Below are positions 38,225 through 51,619 of a stretch of DNA of 64,000 bases, one piece after another. Each line of letters starts with the position of its first letter. The stretch's first letter is position 1. Source of the stretch: Unio delphinus (taxonomy: Eukaryota; Mollusca; Bivalvia; Unionida; Unionidae); the NCBI GenBank assembly GCA_029339505.1, contig JAQISU010000036.1:1394501-1458500 (forward strand). The letters are read 5' to 3'. The notes under the pieces are model-generated. The model worked only from the letters and a program-made list of their open reading frames with translations, was not told the DNA's origin and ran no database searches. A program made the position numbers and the translations under genes.

Positions 38225-39180
38225 CCTGCCCTATCTTATTTATATTTATATGAGTATATTTCCTATATTATCCAGTCATATCTTGTTTTATAACTGTATG
38301 AGTGTATTGTCTATATTATCCAGTCATATCTTATTTTATAATTGTATGAGTATATTTTCTATATTATCCAGGCCTATCTTATTTTTATAATTGTTACAGT
38401 GTATTTTCTATGTTATCCAGTCCTATCTTATTGTATAATTGTATGAGTATATTTTCTATATTATCCAGGCCCATCTTATTTTTATAATTGTTACAGTGTA
38501 TTTCCTATATTATCCAGTCATATCTTATTTTATAATTATATGAGTATATTTTCTATATTATCCAGACATATCTTATTCTATAATTGTATGAGTATATTTC
38601 CTATGTTATCCAGTCATATCTTATTTTATAATTGTATGAGTGTATTTCCCATGTTATTCAGTCATATCTTAGTTTATAATTGTATGAGTATATTTCCTAT
38701 GTTATCCAGTCATATCTTAGTTTATAATTGTATGAGTATATTTCCTATGTAATCCAGTCAAATCTTTGTTTATAAATGTATGAGTATATTTCCTATGTTA
38801 TCCAGTCCTATCTTATTGTATAATTGTATGAGTGTATTTCCTATATTATCCAGTTCTGTCTTATGTTATAATTGTATGAGTATATTTCCTATGTTATCCA
38901 GTCATATCTTATTTTATAACTGTATGAGTATATTTCCTATATTATCCAATCCTGTCTTATTTTATAATTGTTTGAGTATATTTCCTATGTTATCCAGTCA
39001 TATCTTATTTTATAATTGTATGAGTATATTTCCTATGTTATCCAGTCATATCTTATTTTATAATTGTATGAGTATATTTCCTATGTTATCCAGTCATATC
39101 TTATTTTATAATTGTATGAGTATATTTCCTATATTATCCAATCCTGTCTTATTTTATAATTGTGTGAGTATATTTCTGTA
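38225..39180. repeat. 48-base minisatellite, about 20 copies
   Basis: Unit TATCTTATTTTATAATTGTA, TGAGTATATTTCCTATGTTA, TCCAGTCA, for example starting at 39,001 and 39,049. Since 48 is 16 codons, one plus frame stays open for 136 codons with a repeating MSIFPMLSSHILFYNC. Judged a repeat translation. Confidence 0.95.
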
Positions 39181-39181
39181 T

Positions 39182-39983
<802 letters not shown>

Positions 39984-40794
39984 ATATATATATATACACA
40001 CACACACACACAAACATGTTACTTTACTGCTCACCTACTGTTCTCAGGAGAAGAGAGAAAATGAGAAAACACACAAGTTTCGCCATCACAGGACATAATC
40101 TTATTCTGCGAACAGAAACAAAAAGTAAAGCATTTATATTTTTAAGTTTTTATTTCTTAAACAGTGCACAGTTTTAAGTTTGGAACTTAAATAATTAAGG
40201 GAAAATGAAAATTATGTATAAATAATTAATTACTTCTACCTATTAAATTATTTATAAATAATCAATTACTTCAACCAAATGTAATGTAATACAAGCACTA
40301 TGCATTTAAAAATTAAATTACCATAAGATCTACAAAGTTACACATAATCATTAAAAGTGTCCCCTTTTGATGTTATAAATAACATCTGAATTACATGTAT
40401 TTTCAAACTAGAAGAGTTAGCATTCATGTATGTGTCATTAGATCTCAATATTCAAAGTTCATCCTCCCATTCTTTCTGATAATGCCCCTCACCCTCAAAC
40501 CCCACCTCCCCACTGATGTTACAAAGTTTATCGGTAATAAAAAAATAAATATGAATGCTATCAAAGAAATTCATTGATGTTCTATATCGGTAAAATCATT
40601 AAACTGGAATGTTGCATTTATAAGTTACAACATTGTGTCACTGACCACTATTTTCATTTTCAGCACAAGAGAATTTCCTCTATGGACGCCGTCAGATGTC
40701 TTGACCCATATTTTGCAACATTTGTGCAAGAGAGTTTCATCTATGGCCCCTGTAAAATAATGATCACAGAAAACAATTATAAGCAATCATGAAT

Positions 40795-42350
40795 ACATGG
40801 TAAATGATTAATTATTTATTTAGGTTTACATTGGACATCAATCATGAATACATGGCAAATGATCCTTGATTTAGGTTTACTCTGGACATCAATCATGAAT
40901 ATATAATAAATGATCATAGCTAAAACTATAAAGATGGGAAACATCACTCTAGAACTATAAACTCAGTATCAATATAATACAAAAATAACAATCACATGAG
41001 GATAATTATTACTCTAGAATAATAAACTAAATGTGAAAGGCAGGTATGCAGGAGGGAAGGTTCCTAATGGTTTGTATTTCAGTTTTCTGATGACTTAGGT
41101 TTACGTAGGACATCAATCAAGAATACATGGCAAATGAGTAATAATTTAGGTTTACATTGGATATAAATCATGAATACATGGTAAATGATTAATGATTTAG
41201 GTTTTCTTATCACATCAATCAATAATACATGGCAAATGATTAATGATTTAGGTTTATATTGGATATCAAACATGAATACATGGTAAATGATTAATGATTT
41301 AGGTTTTCTTAGGACATCAATCATGAATACATGGTAAATGGTTGTTGGACATCAATCATGAATACATGGTAAATGATTAATGATTTAGGTTTTCTTAGGA
41401 CATCAATCATTAATATATGGCAAATGATTAATGATTTAGGTTTACATGGATATCAATTATGAATACATGGTAAATGATTCTTGATTTAGGTTTACGTAGG
41501 ACATCAATCATGAATACATGGTAAATGATTAATGGTTTAGGATTTCTTAGAACATCAATCAATAATACATGGTAAATGATTAATGATTTAGGTTTACTTA
41601 GTACATCAATCATGAATACATGGTAAATGATTCTTGATTTAGGTTTACTTTGTATAGCAATCATGAATACATAGTAAATGATTCTTGATTTAGGTTTACG
41701 TAGGATATCAATCAATAATACATGGCAAATGATTAATGATTTAGGTTAACCTTGGATATTAATCATGAATACATGGTAAATGATTCTTGATTTAGGTTTA
41801 CGTAGGACATCAATCATGAATACATGGTGAATGATTATTGATTTAGGTTTACTTTGGATATCAATCATGAATACATGGTAAATGATTCTTGATTTAGGTT
41901 TACGTAGGATATCAATCAAGAATCCATGGTAAATGATTAATGATTTAGGTTAACCTTGGATATTAATCATGAATACATAGTAAATGATTATTGATTTAGG
42001 TTTACTTAGGACATCAATGATGAATACATGGTAAATGATTAGTGATTTATGTTTACTTAGGACATCAATCAATAATATATGGCAAATGATTAATGATTTA
42101 GGTTTACTTAGGACATCAATCATCAATTTATGGTAAACGATTACCGATTTGGGTTTACATTGGACATCAACCATGAATACATGGCAAATGATTAATGATT
42201 TAGGTCTACTTTGGATATCAATTATGAATACATGGTAAATGATTGATAATTTAGGTTTACTTTGGATATCAATAATAAATACATGGTAGATGATTACTTA
42301 TTGATTTATGTTTACATTTCACATCAATTATGAATACATGGTAAATGATT
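40795..42350. repeat. 51-base minisatellite, about 26-29 units
   Basis: Unit CATGAATACATGGTAAATGA, TTAATGATTTAGGTTTACTT, AGGACATCAAT, for example at 41,461 and 41,512. It is interrupted near 40,910-41,080 by about 170 bases that recur, diverged, at 42,350-42,600. Since 51 is 17 codons, minus frames stay open with a repeating MIDVLRKPKSLIIYHVF. No protein is inferred. Confidence 0.95.
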
Positions 42351-42359
42351 ATAACTAAA

Positions 42360-43635
42360 ACTATAAAGAACTGATGATGATATTTTCAACACAATCACTG
42401 CTGCATTTTTTTCCATGGTACAGGGACAAAGAACTATAAACTAAATATCAATAAGAATACAAAAATAATAATCAAATAATGGGAAACATTACTCTAGAAC
42501 TATAAACTCAAAATCAATAATAATACAAATATAACAATCAAATGAGGATAATCATTACTCTAGAATAATAAACTTAATGTGAAAGGCAGGTATGCAAAAG
42601 GACGGCTCCTAGATGTTTGTTTTTCAATTTTCTTGACTAAACAAAAAAAACTGATAGGCAACCAATGTGAGAGTTTCTTGATTTTTGAAATATTACATGC
42701 TAGATGTGTACTGTCTTTCTAGATATCCATATTACATACTAGATAAGACCTGTTTTTAAGGATATCCATATTACAAGCTACATGGGAGCTATCTTTAATG
42801 ATAACAATATTACATACTAGATGGGTAGTAGGTCCTACCTTTATTGATATCATTAATGCCACACATATTATTAATGTCACACATATATATTATTAATGAG
42901 AGACACATATATCATGAATGTCAGACACATATATACTTAATAACACACAGATATATCAAAATAATATCCACATATAGATTTTGTACAATGCATGATATTT
43001 AAAGTCCCTTAATTCATGTTGTGATGACTGCACACATATTAATGCTCTCCCTTTGACCATATTTCTTATCAAAACACTGAAAATGGCACACACTTTAATG
43101 TTATTAAGCCCAATACATACTCACTTTCAAAAATAATAATCAAAATTTGTGCCAATATTAAACATATTTAAAAAGGACTTTAACAGGCAAATAAGGATAC
43201 TGCTAACCTTACCATTATTTTATACATTCTATGCATTGACAATATGCTTGTATACCTGGCATTTACATATTGCAATAATATTTAGGTATATAGATCACTC
43301 TGCTTTTCCAATAATGACTTTTATATTCATAATGCAGCAGGCATGGATTAGCACTGTTTCTTAGAATTTATCTTTATAATATAATATAAGAGTACATGTG
43401 TACGATGGAAAATGTAGGCAACTGTGTCCCTGAATATACGGGTTTCACAGACATTGACAAAACACATGTGCACTAGATTTGAGAATCAAAGGAAGAATAT
43501 GATGTTGACACAAAATTTGCACAGACTTATCAAAAGAATCTACTGAACGGTACCAACTATGCAACAATGCTGAGGATGAAGATTGTTCATGTATAGAGAA
43601 CAGTGTATTAAAAAAAAAACAAAAAAACAAAACTA
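42360..43635. other. Non-coding spacer
   Basis: 42,350-42,600 resembles 40,910-41,060 (ACTATAAAGA, then GGGAAACATYACTCTAGAAC, ATAATAAACT, GTGAAAGGCAGGTATGCA). It then holds short ATATTACA-type repeats (42,690-42,830) and AT-rich DNA. No gene seen. Confidence 0.5.
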
Positions 43636-43640
43636 GAACA

Positions 43641-43965
43641 GCTCCAGTGGCCTAGTGGCTAGAGTGTCAGCATAGGATGCAGGAGGTCATGGGTTCGATC
43701 CCCAGCCAAGTCAAATCAAAGACATAAAAAATGGTACTAACAGCTGCCTTGCTAGGTGCTCAGCATTAGGAGATTAGTGTTAGGACTGGTCCGCCTAGCG
43801 TCTGAATAATGTGACTGGATGGGACATCGATATGCTACATTTCTACGGCATGATGCCCCAGTGCTATTCATCACTATAACCTGCCACACTGCTGACATCG
43901 TTGTGATATGACTGAAAAATTGTTTATGCTACGGTAAAAATCCAAATCACACAAACACAACAAAG
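43641..43965 (+). mobile_element. tRNA-derived SINE, best-preserved copy of the first family
   Basis: Clear RNA polymerase III promoter: A box TGGCCTAGTGG at 43,648-43,658 and a perfect B box GGTTCGATCCC at 43,692-43,702. The body contains GTGTTAGGACTGGTCCGCC and ATGTGACTGGATGGGACATC. The tail GATATGACTGAAAAATTG leads to AAATCACACAAACACAACA. It is preceded by an A-rich tract. This copy is the reference for the four other members in the window. Confidence 0.9.
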
Positions 43966-43969
43966 CTGG

Positions 43970-44829
43970 TGATTATTGCTGTTATGCTTTTTCATAAAAA
44001 ACGTTCAGTCTCTTGGCAGCATGTAAAATTACGTTAGGTCATATCGAGATATGACTCTGTATCTTTCTTGTTTCTTCTTTCAAATGTAATACACACAATT
44101 GAAAATATGTGTTGTGATTCGATAACTCTTACTCGTGTCAGCTTTAAAAAGTTATCTTTTTTAGAGTTAATGTTAAACCGGTATCTATGCCAAATTGACA
44201 AACTAGCATTTCTCTCTGTGAAACTCGTGCTGAAGAATGATCAAAAGCATAGATGTATATGAACAAACGTTAATAAGGAACTCTATTGCAAAACGGTACC
44301 GTTATACCAGCAAAGATAATAAATAATAGGTAACAATTTCACTGAACTGCTTGGGATAAAAAGGTAATAAAACGTGCAATTTTAATTGTAATAATCAAAT
44401 CACATATAAGTAAATACAGTTAACGAATATATCGTCTCTTATCGCATTAATTAGTACAATTTTAAGTCAAACCCATGTCACTCTGTTATTATCCAACTTT
44501 GCGTTACTGACTAAAGAAGCCCAACAGCGGAAGTAAAACCCTCTCCATGTCGTGTACCAAAAAAAGAGTATCTTAAGATAAGTTCCCACGGATATGTCAA
44601 CATTACTGGTATTCTTTACACTGAAATGTATACTTATTACCTTTGCTTCTTGTGCATAAATTGTATAGTGAACCCTAATTCAGAGGAAGAAAATGCAGTC
44701 ATCGCAGACCAACACACTTAGTGTACATTGCTTCTTGTACGATACACAGGTACTCGACGCGAGCTTGATAAGGGAAAAAAAAACAATAATCTAAAGGAAC
44801 GAAATCATACAGACTACGGAGTGACAACA
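43970..44829. other. Non-coding spacer
   Basis: No supported gene or element seen. Confidence 0.4.
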
Positions 44830-44939
44830 ATACCTTAGATTATCCCCATGACCCATTCTGACATAGGACCTTTTGTTTTTATTTTGTATGATAGAGAGGG
44901 TCCTATGTCAGAATGGCCCAAGAGGGTAATCTAAGGTAT
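44830..44939. repeat. Hairpin-forming inverted repeat
   Basis: Arms of 41 bases (44,830-44,870 and 44,899-44,939) are complementary except for about 6 positions near the middle. Outer ends are ATACCTTAGATTA and TAATCTAAGGTAT; inner ends are CATTCTGACATAGGACC and GGTCCTATGTCAGAATG. The loop is 28 bases. Confidence 0.92.
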
Positions 44940-44956
44940 TTTTGTATATAGTGTGA

Positions 44957-45228
44957 TAGAGGGCTCGGCGATGAGAAACAAATTGCCCATTGAAATTAGA
45001 CACAAAGACACAGTGGTCCCTTTTAAGAGTGCTCTTAAAACTCACATTTTGCAACTGCAGGAACAAATTTAGAAACCTAATAATGTTTTGTATCTTATAT
45101 GTTTTCAGCATGTTTTTGTTTTCCAATTTCATGGTTTTTGTTATTTCTTTTTCTGTAGTGTAGTCATACCATTATAGATGTTGTAAAGCACTTAGAGTTT
45201 CTAAAGAGTATGCGCTATATAAAGTCCC

Positions 45229-45261
<33 letters not shown>
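44957..45261 (+). mobile_element. LINE 3' end (CR1/L2-like) with (ATT)n tail
   Basis: The plus-strand frame reads MRNKLPIEIRHKD, then VVPFKSALKTHIL. This N-x-LP-x-x-IR plus FK-x-x-LKTH-x-L word is the usual C-terminus of CR1/L2-type and related LINE reverse transcriptases. A 3' UTR follows, with AAAGCACTTAGAGTTTCTAA and GCGCTATATAAAGTCCC running into (ATT)n at 45,232-45,261. Only about the last 35 codons remain. The minus-strand open frame here is a shadow. Confidence 0.72.
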
Positions 45262-45446
45262 GTCATGCATAGTACACGGTGTTATATATATTTTCAGCTG
45301 AATGGAGCAGCTGTAGTGCTAACCAGAATGAACAGAGTGACTTGGGTGATTAGAGTGATCGGACTCGATATGGTATCAGATACAGAGCTAACTATTAAGT
45401 CACCTGTAAAACAGAACTATAGTAGCCGTAGTAATGAATAGCGTTG

Positions 45447-45950
45447 CTAGTTGAGTAGCAGGTGATTGGGCGTTGTTGGCAACTCTATTAATGTTCCTGC
45501 GACATTTGTAAACGCGGTCACATGGTCAGTATAATCTGATATATAACTAGGTAATCCGTCATTTAGTGGCATCAACCTTGTAATCATCGCATTGTTGCTG
45601 CTGCAGACGTATAATTTTGTTGCAGCGTCGTCGTCCGAGTCTTCTTCTCTCACATTAACAATTTTATTCCACTAATGTCGAGTTCGCCCGGTTGAGTTCA
45701 ATCGATTAGAAACACATTGTATAATCTCCTGTTTGATAGCTGCGATTGATACACTAAAATCTCGGATTTTTCCATCATCAGTAAATACTGGAATATTATC
45801 AGATGTGGCACCGCTAACTCGTCGGATAATATCAAAGAGTTTCAAACTGGATGTCATTAGCTGGTCCAGAAAAATAACTAATTCATCTCCATCAAGGCCA
45901 GCAAGACTCGACATATCAGAAAGCTCATCTTTAGTTGCATACCTTGACTA
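45447..45950 (-). pseudogene. Unrecognised coding frame broken by one stop
   Basis: One minus-strand frame runs about 165 codons with a single stop (45,672-45,674) and no frame change, in DNA of clearly higher G+C than its surroundings. The first part contains LAGLDGDELVIFLDQLM and DNIPVFTDDGKIRDFSVSI. The second contains REEDSDDDAATKLYV and SDYTDHVTAFTNVAGTL. The residue mix is that of a real soluble, acidic protein. I do not recognise the family. It could be an exon end plus 3' UTR, a host pseudogene, or another gene of the virus-like elements scattered nearby. Its strand matches the ATPase remnant at 51 kb, but nothing links them directly. Confidence 0.5.
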
Positions 45951-46010
45951 ATCAGCGACTCCGAGATTAATTTGTTTTAGAAAATCCTAAATCTAGAGTT
46001 AGAAGATCTC

Positions 46011-46012
<2 letters not shown>

Positions 46013-46096
<84 letters not shown>
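46013..46096. repeat. (TA)n microsatellite
   Basis: About 41 pure TA units. Confidence 0.97.
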
Positions 46097-46097
<1 letters not shown>

Positions 46098-46235
46098 ATA
46101 ACTAAAAACATTCCACCCGTTTAAAACGACCATCTGTATGCTCGTGCACAACTTTATGGATTGGAATTTAGGGCGATCATGATACAGTATCAAGTATAGC
46201 AAGTACTTCTGGATCATATACAGGCGGATATGTTA

Positions 46236-47176
46236 GGTCTCACTGCATGGATAGTTTTGTATTTTGACACCTCATTTTAATTTTACGGTAGAAGTCATGA
46301 TCTTAATTATCACAATCCTAACGTTTATAAATTCACACATAAGCTAAATCTGAAATGTGGTTCACATTTACTTTGAGTTAGACTTGGAAATGGGTCGGCG
46401 TGTTGGAGACTGCATGTCATAGCTAGTCTAGCATTTGAGATCAAATGCGTAACTTGGGCTGCAAATGAGCGGCCGACTTGGCTTATGGATTTACATGTGT
46501 ATGCTACAGAAGTAAATATCTAAAATCTAGAAGTTTGAGGGGTGATGACATGTATGCAGTTTGTTACAATACTAGTGCAATGTATTCATGCCTAATGTAC
46601 ATAATGATTCTTTTAGCTGTCTTGTTACAGAAAAAATATTAAAAAATAGCTTTTCCCTGTCAAAAATGAATAAAAATGAGGGTTTTTTAGCAGTGTTAGA
46701 TCATTATTAAAGCCACTAGTTGCATCAGAAATTAACTTGAAAACCTCAGTCGGAATCTTCCAATCATTCATTCAACAAACATCTCTAGTTTTTATTTGTA
46801 TCTTTAATATAATATCATTACAATTTGTCTGCAATAGGTCATCGTAGGATGAACATTTGCCAACAACAACTGTCCAGTGACCTAAATGTTTGTGTTGGCA
46901 ACGTGGAATCAAGTTACAAGTTACGCATGTTTGTGTTGGCAACGTGGAATCAAGTTTCAAGTTACGCATTTGATCTCCTGTACTAGTCTAACTGTGTCAG
47001 GCAGTCATCAACAAGTCAACCAGTTTCAAAAGCCTAACTCAAAGTAAATCTAAACCACATTAAAGATTTAGCTTATGTGTGAACTGGAAAATGATAGGAT
47101 GGTGATAATTAGGCCCCATGCCTTCATCCTTAAATATTAGGCAAGGTGTCAAAATGCGAAACGATCCAGTGAGACC
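46236..47176. mobile_element. Non-autonomous inverted-repeat transposon, Harbinger-like
   Basis: The left part (46,236 to about 46,470) matches the reverse complement of the right part (about 46,965-47,176) over more than 200 bases. Shared landmarks are GGTCTCACTG at the tips, TTTGACACC, TCACACATAAGCTAAATCT, TTTACTTTGAGTTAG and GAGATCAAATGCGTAACTTG. TTA lies on both flanks (46,233-46,235 and 47,177-47,179), the target-site word expected for PIF/Harbinger transposons. The centre carries a 41-base duplication (46,887 and 46,928) and no transposase. It needs an enzyme supplied elsewhere. Coordinates of the tips are exact; superfamily is inferred. Confidence 0.78.
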
Positions 47177-47179
47177 TTA

Positions 47180-47912
<733 letters not shown>

Positions 47913-47915
47913 TAA

Positions 47916-48103
47916 GATACGAAACTAAGATTGTCTGACTCGAAAACTTTTAATGTTCCTCAAAAGCAGCTGGACAAAACAGAGACATTGTTGCAGAGCT
48001 TGCAACCTCGTGATTCAAACATGCATTGTTTTACTGCTGATGAAAAGTACACGTTCCTCAGAAGTGTGAAAAACATTATCTTACCTTTATTCAAGGATTT
48101 AAG
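47916..48103 (+). CDS. Possible coding exon with strong donor
   Basis: A plus-strand frame is open for 62 codons after a stop at 47,913 and ends at a consensus donor (ATTTAAG|gtaagg). Its translation has a protein-like mix, for example DKTETLLQSLQPRDSN and FTADEKYTFLRSVKN, and G+C is higher than in its flanks. No good acceptor was found: AG dinucleotides at 47,915-47,936 lack a pyrimidine tract, and the better one (AATTAACAG, 47,885) would include the stop. It may be a decayed exon or part of a retrocopy. No family recognised. Confidence 0.35.
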
Positions 48104-48109
48104 GTAAGG

Positions 48110-50990
48110 CAGTTGTTTATATACCCGGTAACCTGGAACACTCTATTATCGACATACTTAATCGTGTTATCGTTACAGATTGAATCGTGTTACTACGGCT
48201 GCGTACTTGTAATTTGTAATGTATCTATGATGTTTCCTCTTTAAGCTTTCACTTTATTTTTAAAAAAAAGTCATTTTTCTATCGATGCGCGTAAATGTAA
48301 ATAAAACGGCATTTAGTGGCTGACCCAGATTAGGGTGCAATGGGTGAAGAACTGTTCATTACTTTGATATAAGCCTAGATTAGGTATGGGAGATTTCACT
48401 TTGTATAAGTAACATATATTGAAACATACCTATAAAAAGGAATGTCTAGTCTTGAAACAGCAGCATATTTATACAAGAAATGAAATGATCAAACGATTAA
48501 ATCGAGCACGGAAATGTATTTAAAGTTTGATATCAAGGAACTACGACAGTATAACTTAAAAACAAATATTATTTAGCTATATATGAATTTTAAATGCAAT
48601 TTGAGCAAAGGAATATAAGCATATAAAACGTAGTATTATTAGTAATATTACTGAATTATTATTGATTTCAAGAAAGTCGAACTGTTGTAGTATTCCTATT
48701 TATAGATGATAAGTATGATCAGAAGTTAAATTTTGTCAAATTTTGGTCCACATTGACTACCATGGAATGAAATTTAAAGCTGAACCTTGCTAAAACATGT
48801 ATATTACTATCAGTATATGCCCTATTATCATCATATATCAGACGATAGACTGAGTATATTTCGTAATCAAAGCCAATGCAGGTAAAGCAAGGTCGACAGG
48901 AGTTTTGTAAATGATGATCAATGAAAATGCATGCACTTCACAAAAAAGTGATGTTCAGTGTTTTTCAGTGTAAACTTATTTTTAAAAATATTGTCATGTT
49001 AGAGAAAGTTGTGTTATAAGATATTTGCGTCCTTACTGGCTCCATCTTTATATATGTAAACAACCGCTAGACGGCGCGTGTCCAAATTTGTATTAGGAAC
49101 ATTCCGTTTACCTAGATACTATAGTGTCCGCTATAATACAGCGTTGCAGTTAATTATCATACATAATATTCGTCGATCATCATTTGGTTGAGTGAAGCAA
49201 TAAGATAATCGATTGCGAAACTCCATAAAAACCATTTGTGCATAAAGGGAACTAACTCTTTTAGTTTGTATACAAAACACAAGGGTTAGTAAAACTATTA
49301 TGCAAATGCTAAGTTAAACAGGACTCCCAATCTACTATAGTTGATCTGAATTTGTATTGCCTTTACAATTAAAAACAATACAATCATACGGAATTGCAGC
49401 AGTATTTCAGTTACACGAGACTGATCAGGCATACACAGTTACATTTATTTAACAAAGTTGAAAAACATAAACATAAATAACACAATACCCTAGAAACCAA
49501 CTCGTTTAGCAGGTTAAATTATACATGTCATTAACAAAGATTACCCCTGTACATTTAGTAAAATTGTGAACTCTTAAGCAAATATGAAACTATAGCAAAC
49601 AACGTGTAACCGATTAGCGATTATGAAATTCTGACTGATTCCCATCATTACTGTCTGGATTGGCAGAGGTCTTGTGTCATGTTACCTGATATATCTTCTT
49701 GCAGAATGTACAGAAAATCAGACACAACGCATATACAGTATGAAGCCAAAGACATAGATCATAAACGGCGTCATGAGTTATTATTAACGTAGTATAAATA
49801 CTAGGACGATAGTATTACCATCTCAAGTAGGTGAACAATGATATTCTAAAGGAACAGTTATAAATAATCATACCAGAACACAGTAGAGTACTGCTCATTA
49901 TGTATATGTAACCACACTTCATGAGCTGAATGGCTAGTGACAAAAATAGTTGCATTTTTATGCTATCTGATATCTGTCCTAAGACATTTCAACACATTGT
50001 TCCCAAGTCTTGTGAGCACTGTTCCAAATATCACGTGGTTTAACATGCAGGTTGAATGTGAAAATGATGTAAGATATCTCACGTTTTCAGGGTTTCTTGA
50101 TACCAACTAAGGGTACAGTGAGTTAACCCCCGATCCCCAATCTTTCCAAGGGATACCATTTCTGAAAAACCTAGTCCTTGTTTGTGGTGATTTGGACATA
50201 TGTTTAGTTTTCAACATACGTTCGCATTTTGTAATGTAAACAACAATTGTAGGCAACAATGACATCACTGACTATATCCATCGCCACCAGAACAGTAGTT
50301 ACGGGGTGTCCTGGCCATACGATGGACATAATGACATTGTACGTGGTCTATAATTGTAATCTGTTAAGAATACAAAATTGCTGGTTTGCTGTCCAGTAAC
50401 TCAACATCACTTTTAACTGCAGGTACATCTTGTTTCTTATTTGCTGGTTATATTGCATTAAAATGTATCAGATAAATGCTAACTGTTATTTTGAGGGGTA
50501 AAGAACTAAACAAAACACCTGAGTTTTCAAACCCTGTAGACTTAATATATTTTATGAAAAAGCCCAAGTAACAATTCTTTATTTTCATCTATATCTTTTT
50601 CTACGCATAAAAAAACAGCATCAACCCTCTGACAAGACCCAGTGTTTTTCTCCATATTTCAACAGCTACTGTTCACAGTTAAGAACATATGTTCTGGTAG
50701 AAGATCTTGAGAGAAACGTTTTGTAATGTTAGCAGCATATTCTCACTACAGATAGGCATACAAGCAGCAGACGGGGCGAACCCACCAATTTCTGGAAGGT
50801 CCTTTGTTTGGGGAAACTAAATCTTCCTACAATGATGAAACTCTAAGGTTATTAACGCCAAACCGATGTCTCTAACTAACCAAGAGTTTATCTGATTGGC
50901 TTAGATTTTAAATATATCTATTGTTGTTTTTGTATTTTGTAAACGTATGCACGCGCGTTTATCCCCCTGAAACCCTCATTGCTGATGTGA
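48110..50990. other. Long non-coding stretch
   Basis: AT-rich with no supported exon, tandem array or transposon end. The segment just below 51,000 may include unrecognisable 3' parts of the ATPase-bearing element. Confidence 0.4.
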
Positions 50991-50999
50991 ATTAGAAGT

Positions 51000-51617
51000 T
51001 TCTCATGAAAAGGTTTATCAAGTCCTACATGATATCATGATCGTTAATCATGTTAATGTATTGTTATAAATCCATAGGGGTTTACTGTTTTCGAACTGAA
51101 GTTTTATCCATGTCTCAGCTACACAAAGTCCGGCGAATATTGCTGAGTAACATACATCACGTTTGTGTTTATATGGCTGCCTCTGGAACATGTTCTAGCT
51201 GGATATGACTGTTTAGCCGGTATCACATTTTCATAAACTACAAAATTATTGTTATATCCATTAAGTTCATCTACAGATGGAACTTCATCAATATCAGTGA
51301 AAAGTTTTTAAAACATCATTGCCGTCCTCGTCCAACAATTTTGCATTTTCACTAAAGTCGATAAGGACATGGTAGCATACTTGGTTATCTATGGATTTGG
51401 CTAATCAATACATCTTATCCCATTTGTTCCATCTTATTATCAAATTAAGTAGCAATTGTGACTTACCAGATATATATGGTCCTATTATTATAATTCTGAT
51501 ATAATTTGGCAGCGATGGATGATGTTTGACTGGTTTATGCTTTAGTATCTTTGAGAAATCAATGACATCCCTGTGATACAAATATAATAAGTTATATGAC
51601 GTTACTCGTGTCGGCAT
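51000..51617 (-). pseudogene. A32-like packaging ATPase remnant, copy B
   Basis: Minus-strand reading carries the same series as 26,047-26,640. LPNYIRIIIIGPYISGKSQL holds a P-loop whose Gly-Lys-Ser is kept (51,510-51,455), followed by IIRWNKWDKMY. Then come DFSENAKLLDEDGNDVLKTF, a Walker-B-region word (about 51,235) and a QQYS word near 51,150. The order ends with a glycine-phenylalanine-isoleucine word and an aspartate-rich end near 51,020. A stop and a frame change lie near 51,405 and 51,305, and more follow. Such ATPases pump viral DNA into capsids. The damage differs from copy A, so the two decayed independently. Confidence 0.72.
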
Positions 51618-51619
51618 AA

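Noticed and set aside
40663..40770. Possible exon on either strand with good acceptor-like sequences
   Set aside because: Both strands look equally plausible, donors are weak, and the segment is an imperfect duplicate of a CAAGAGARTTTCMTCTATGG word, so it looks like a repeat.
43692..43702. B box as part of a functional tRNA gene
   Set aside because: No tRNA cloverleaf can be completed; the body and tail identify a SINE.
44908..45132. 74-codon minus frame
   Set aside because: Shadow of the plus-strand LINE C-terminus, which carries the recognisable motif.
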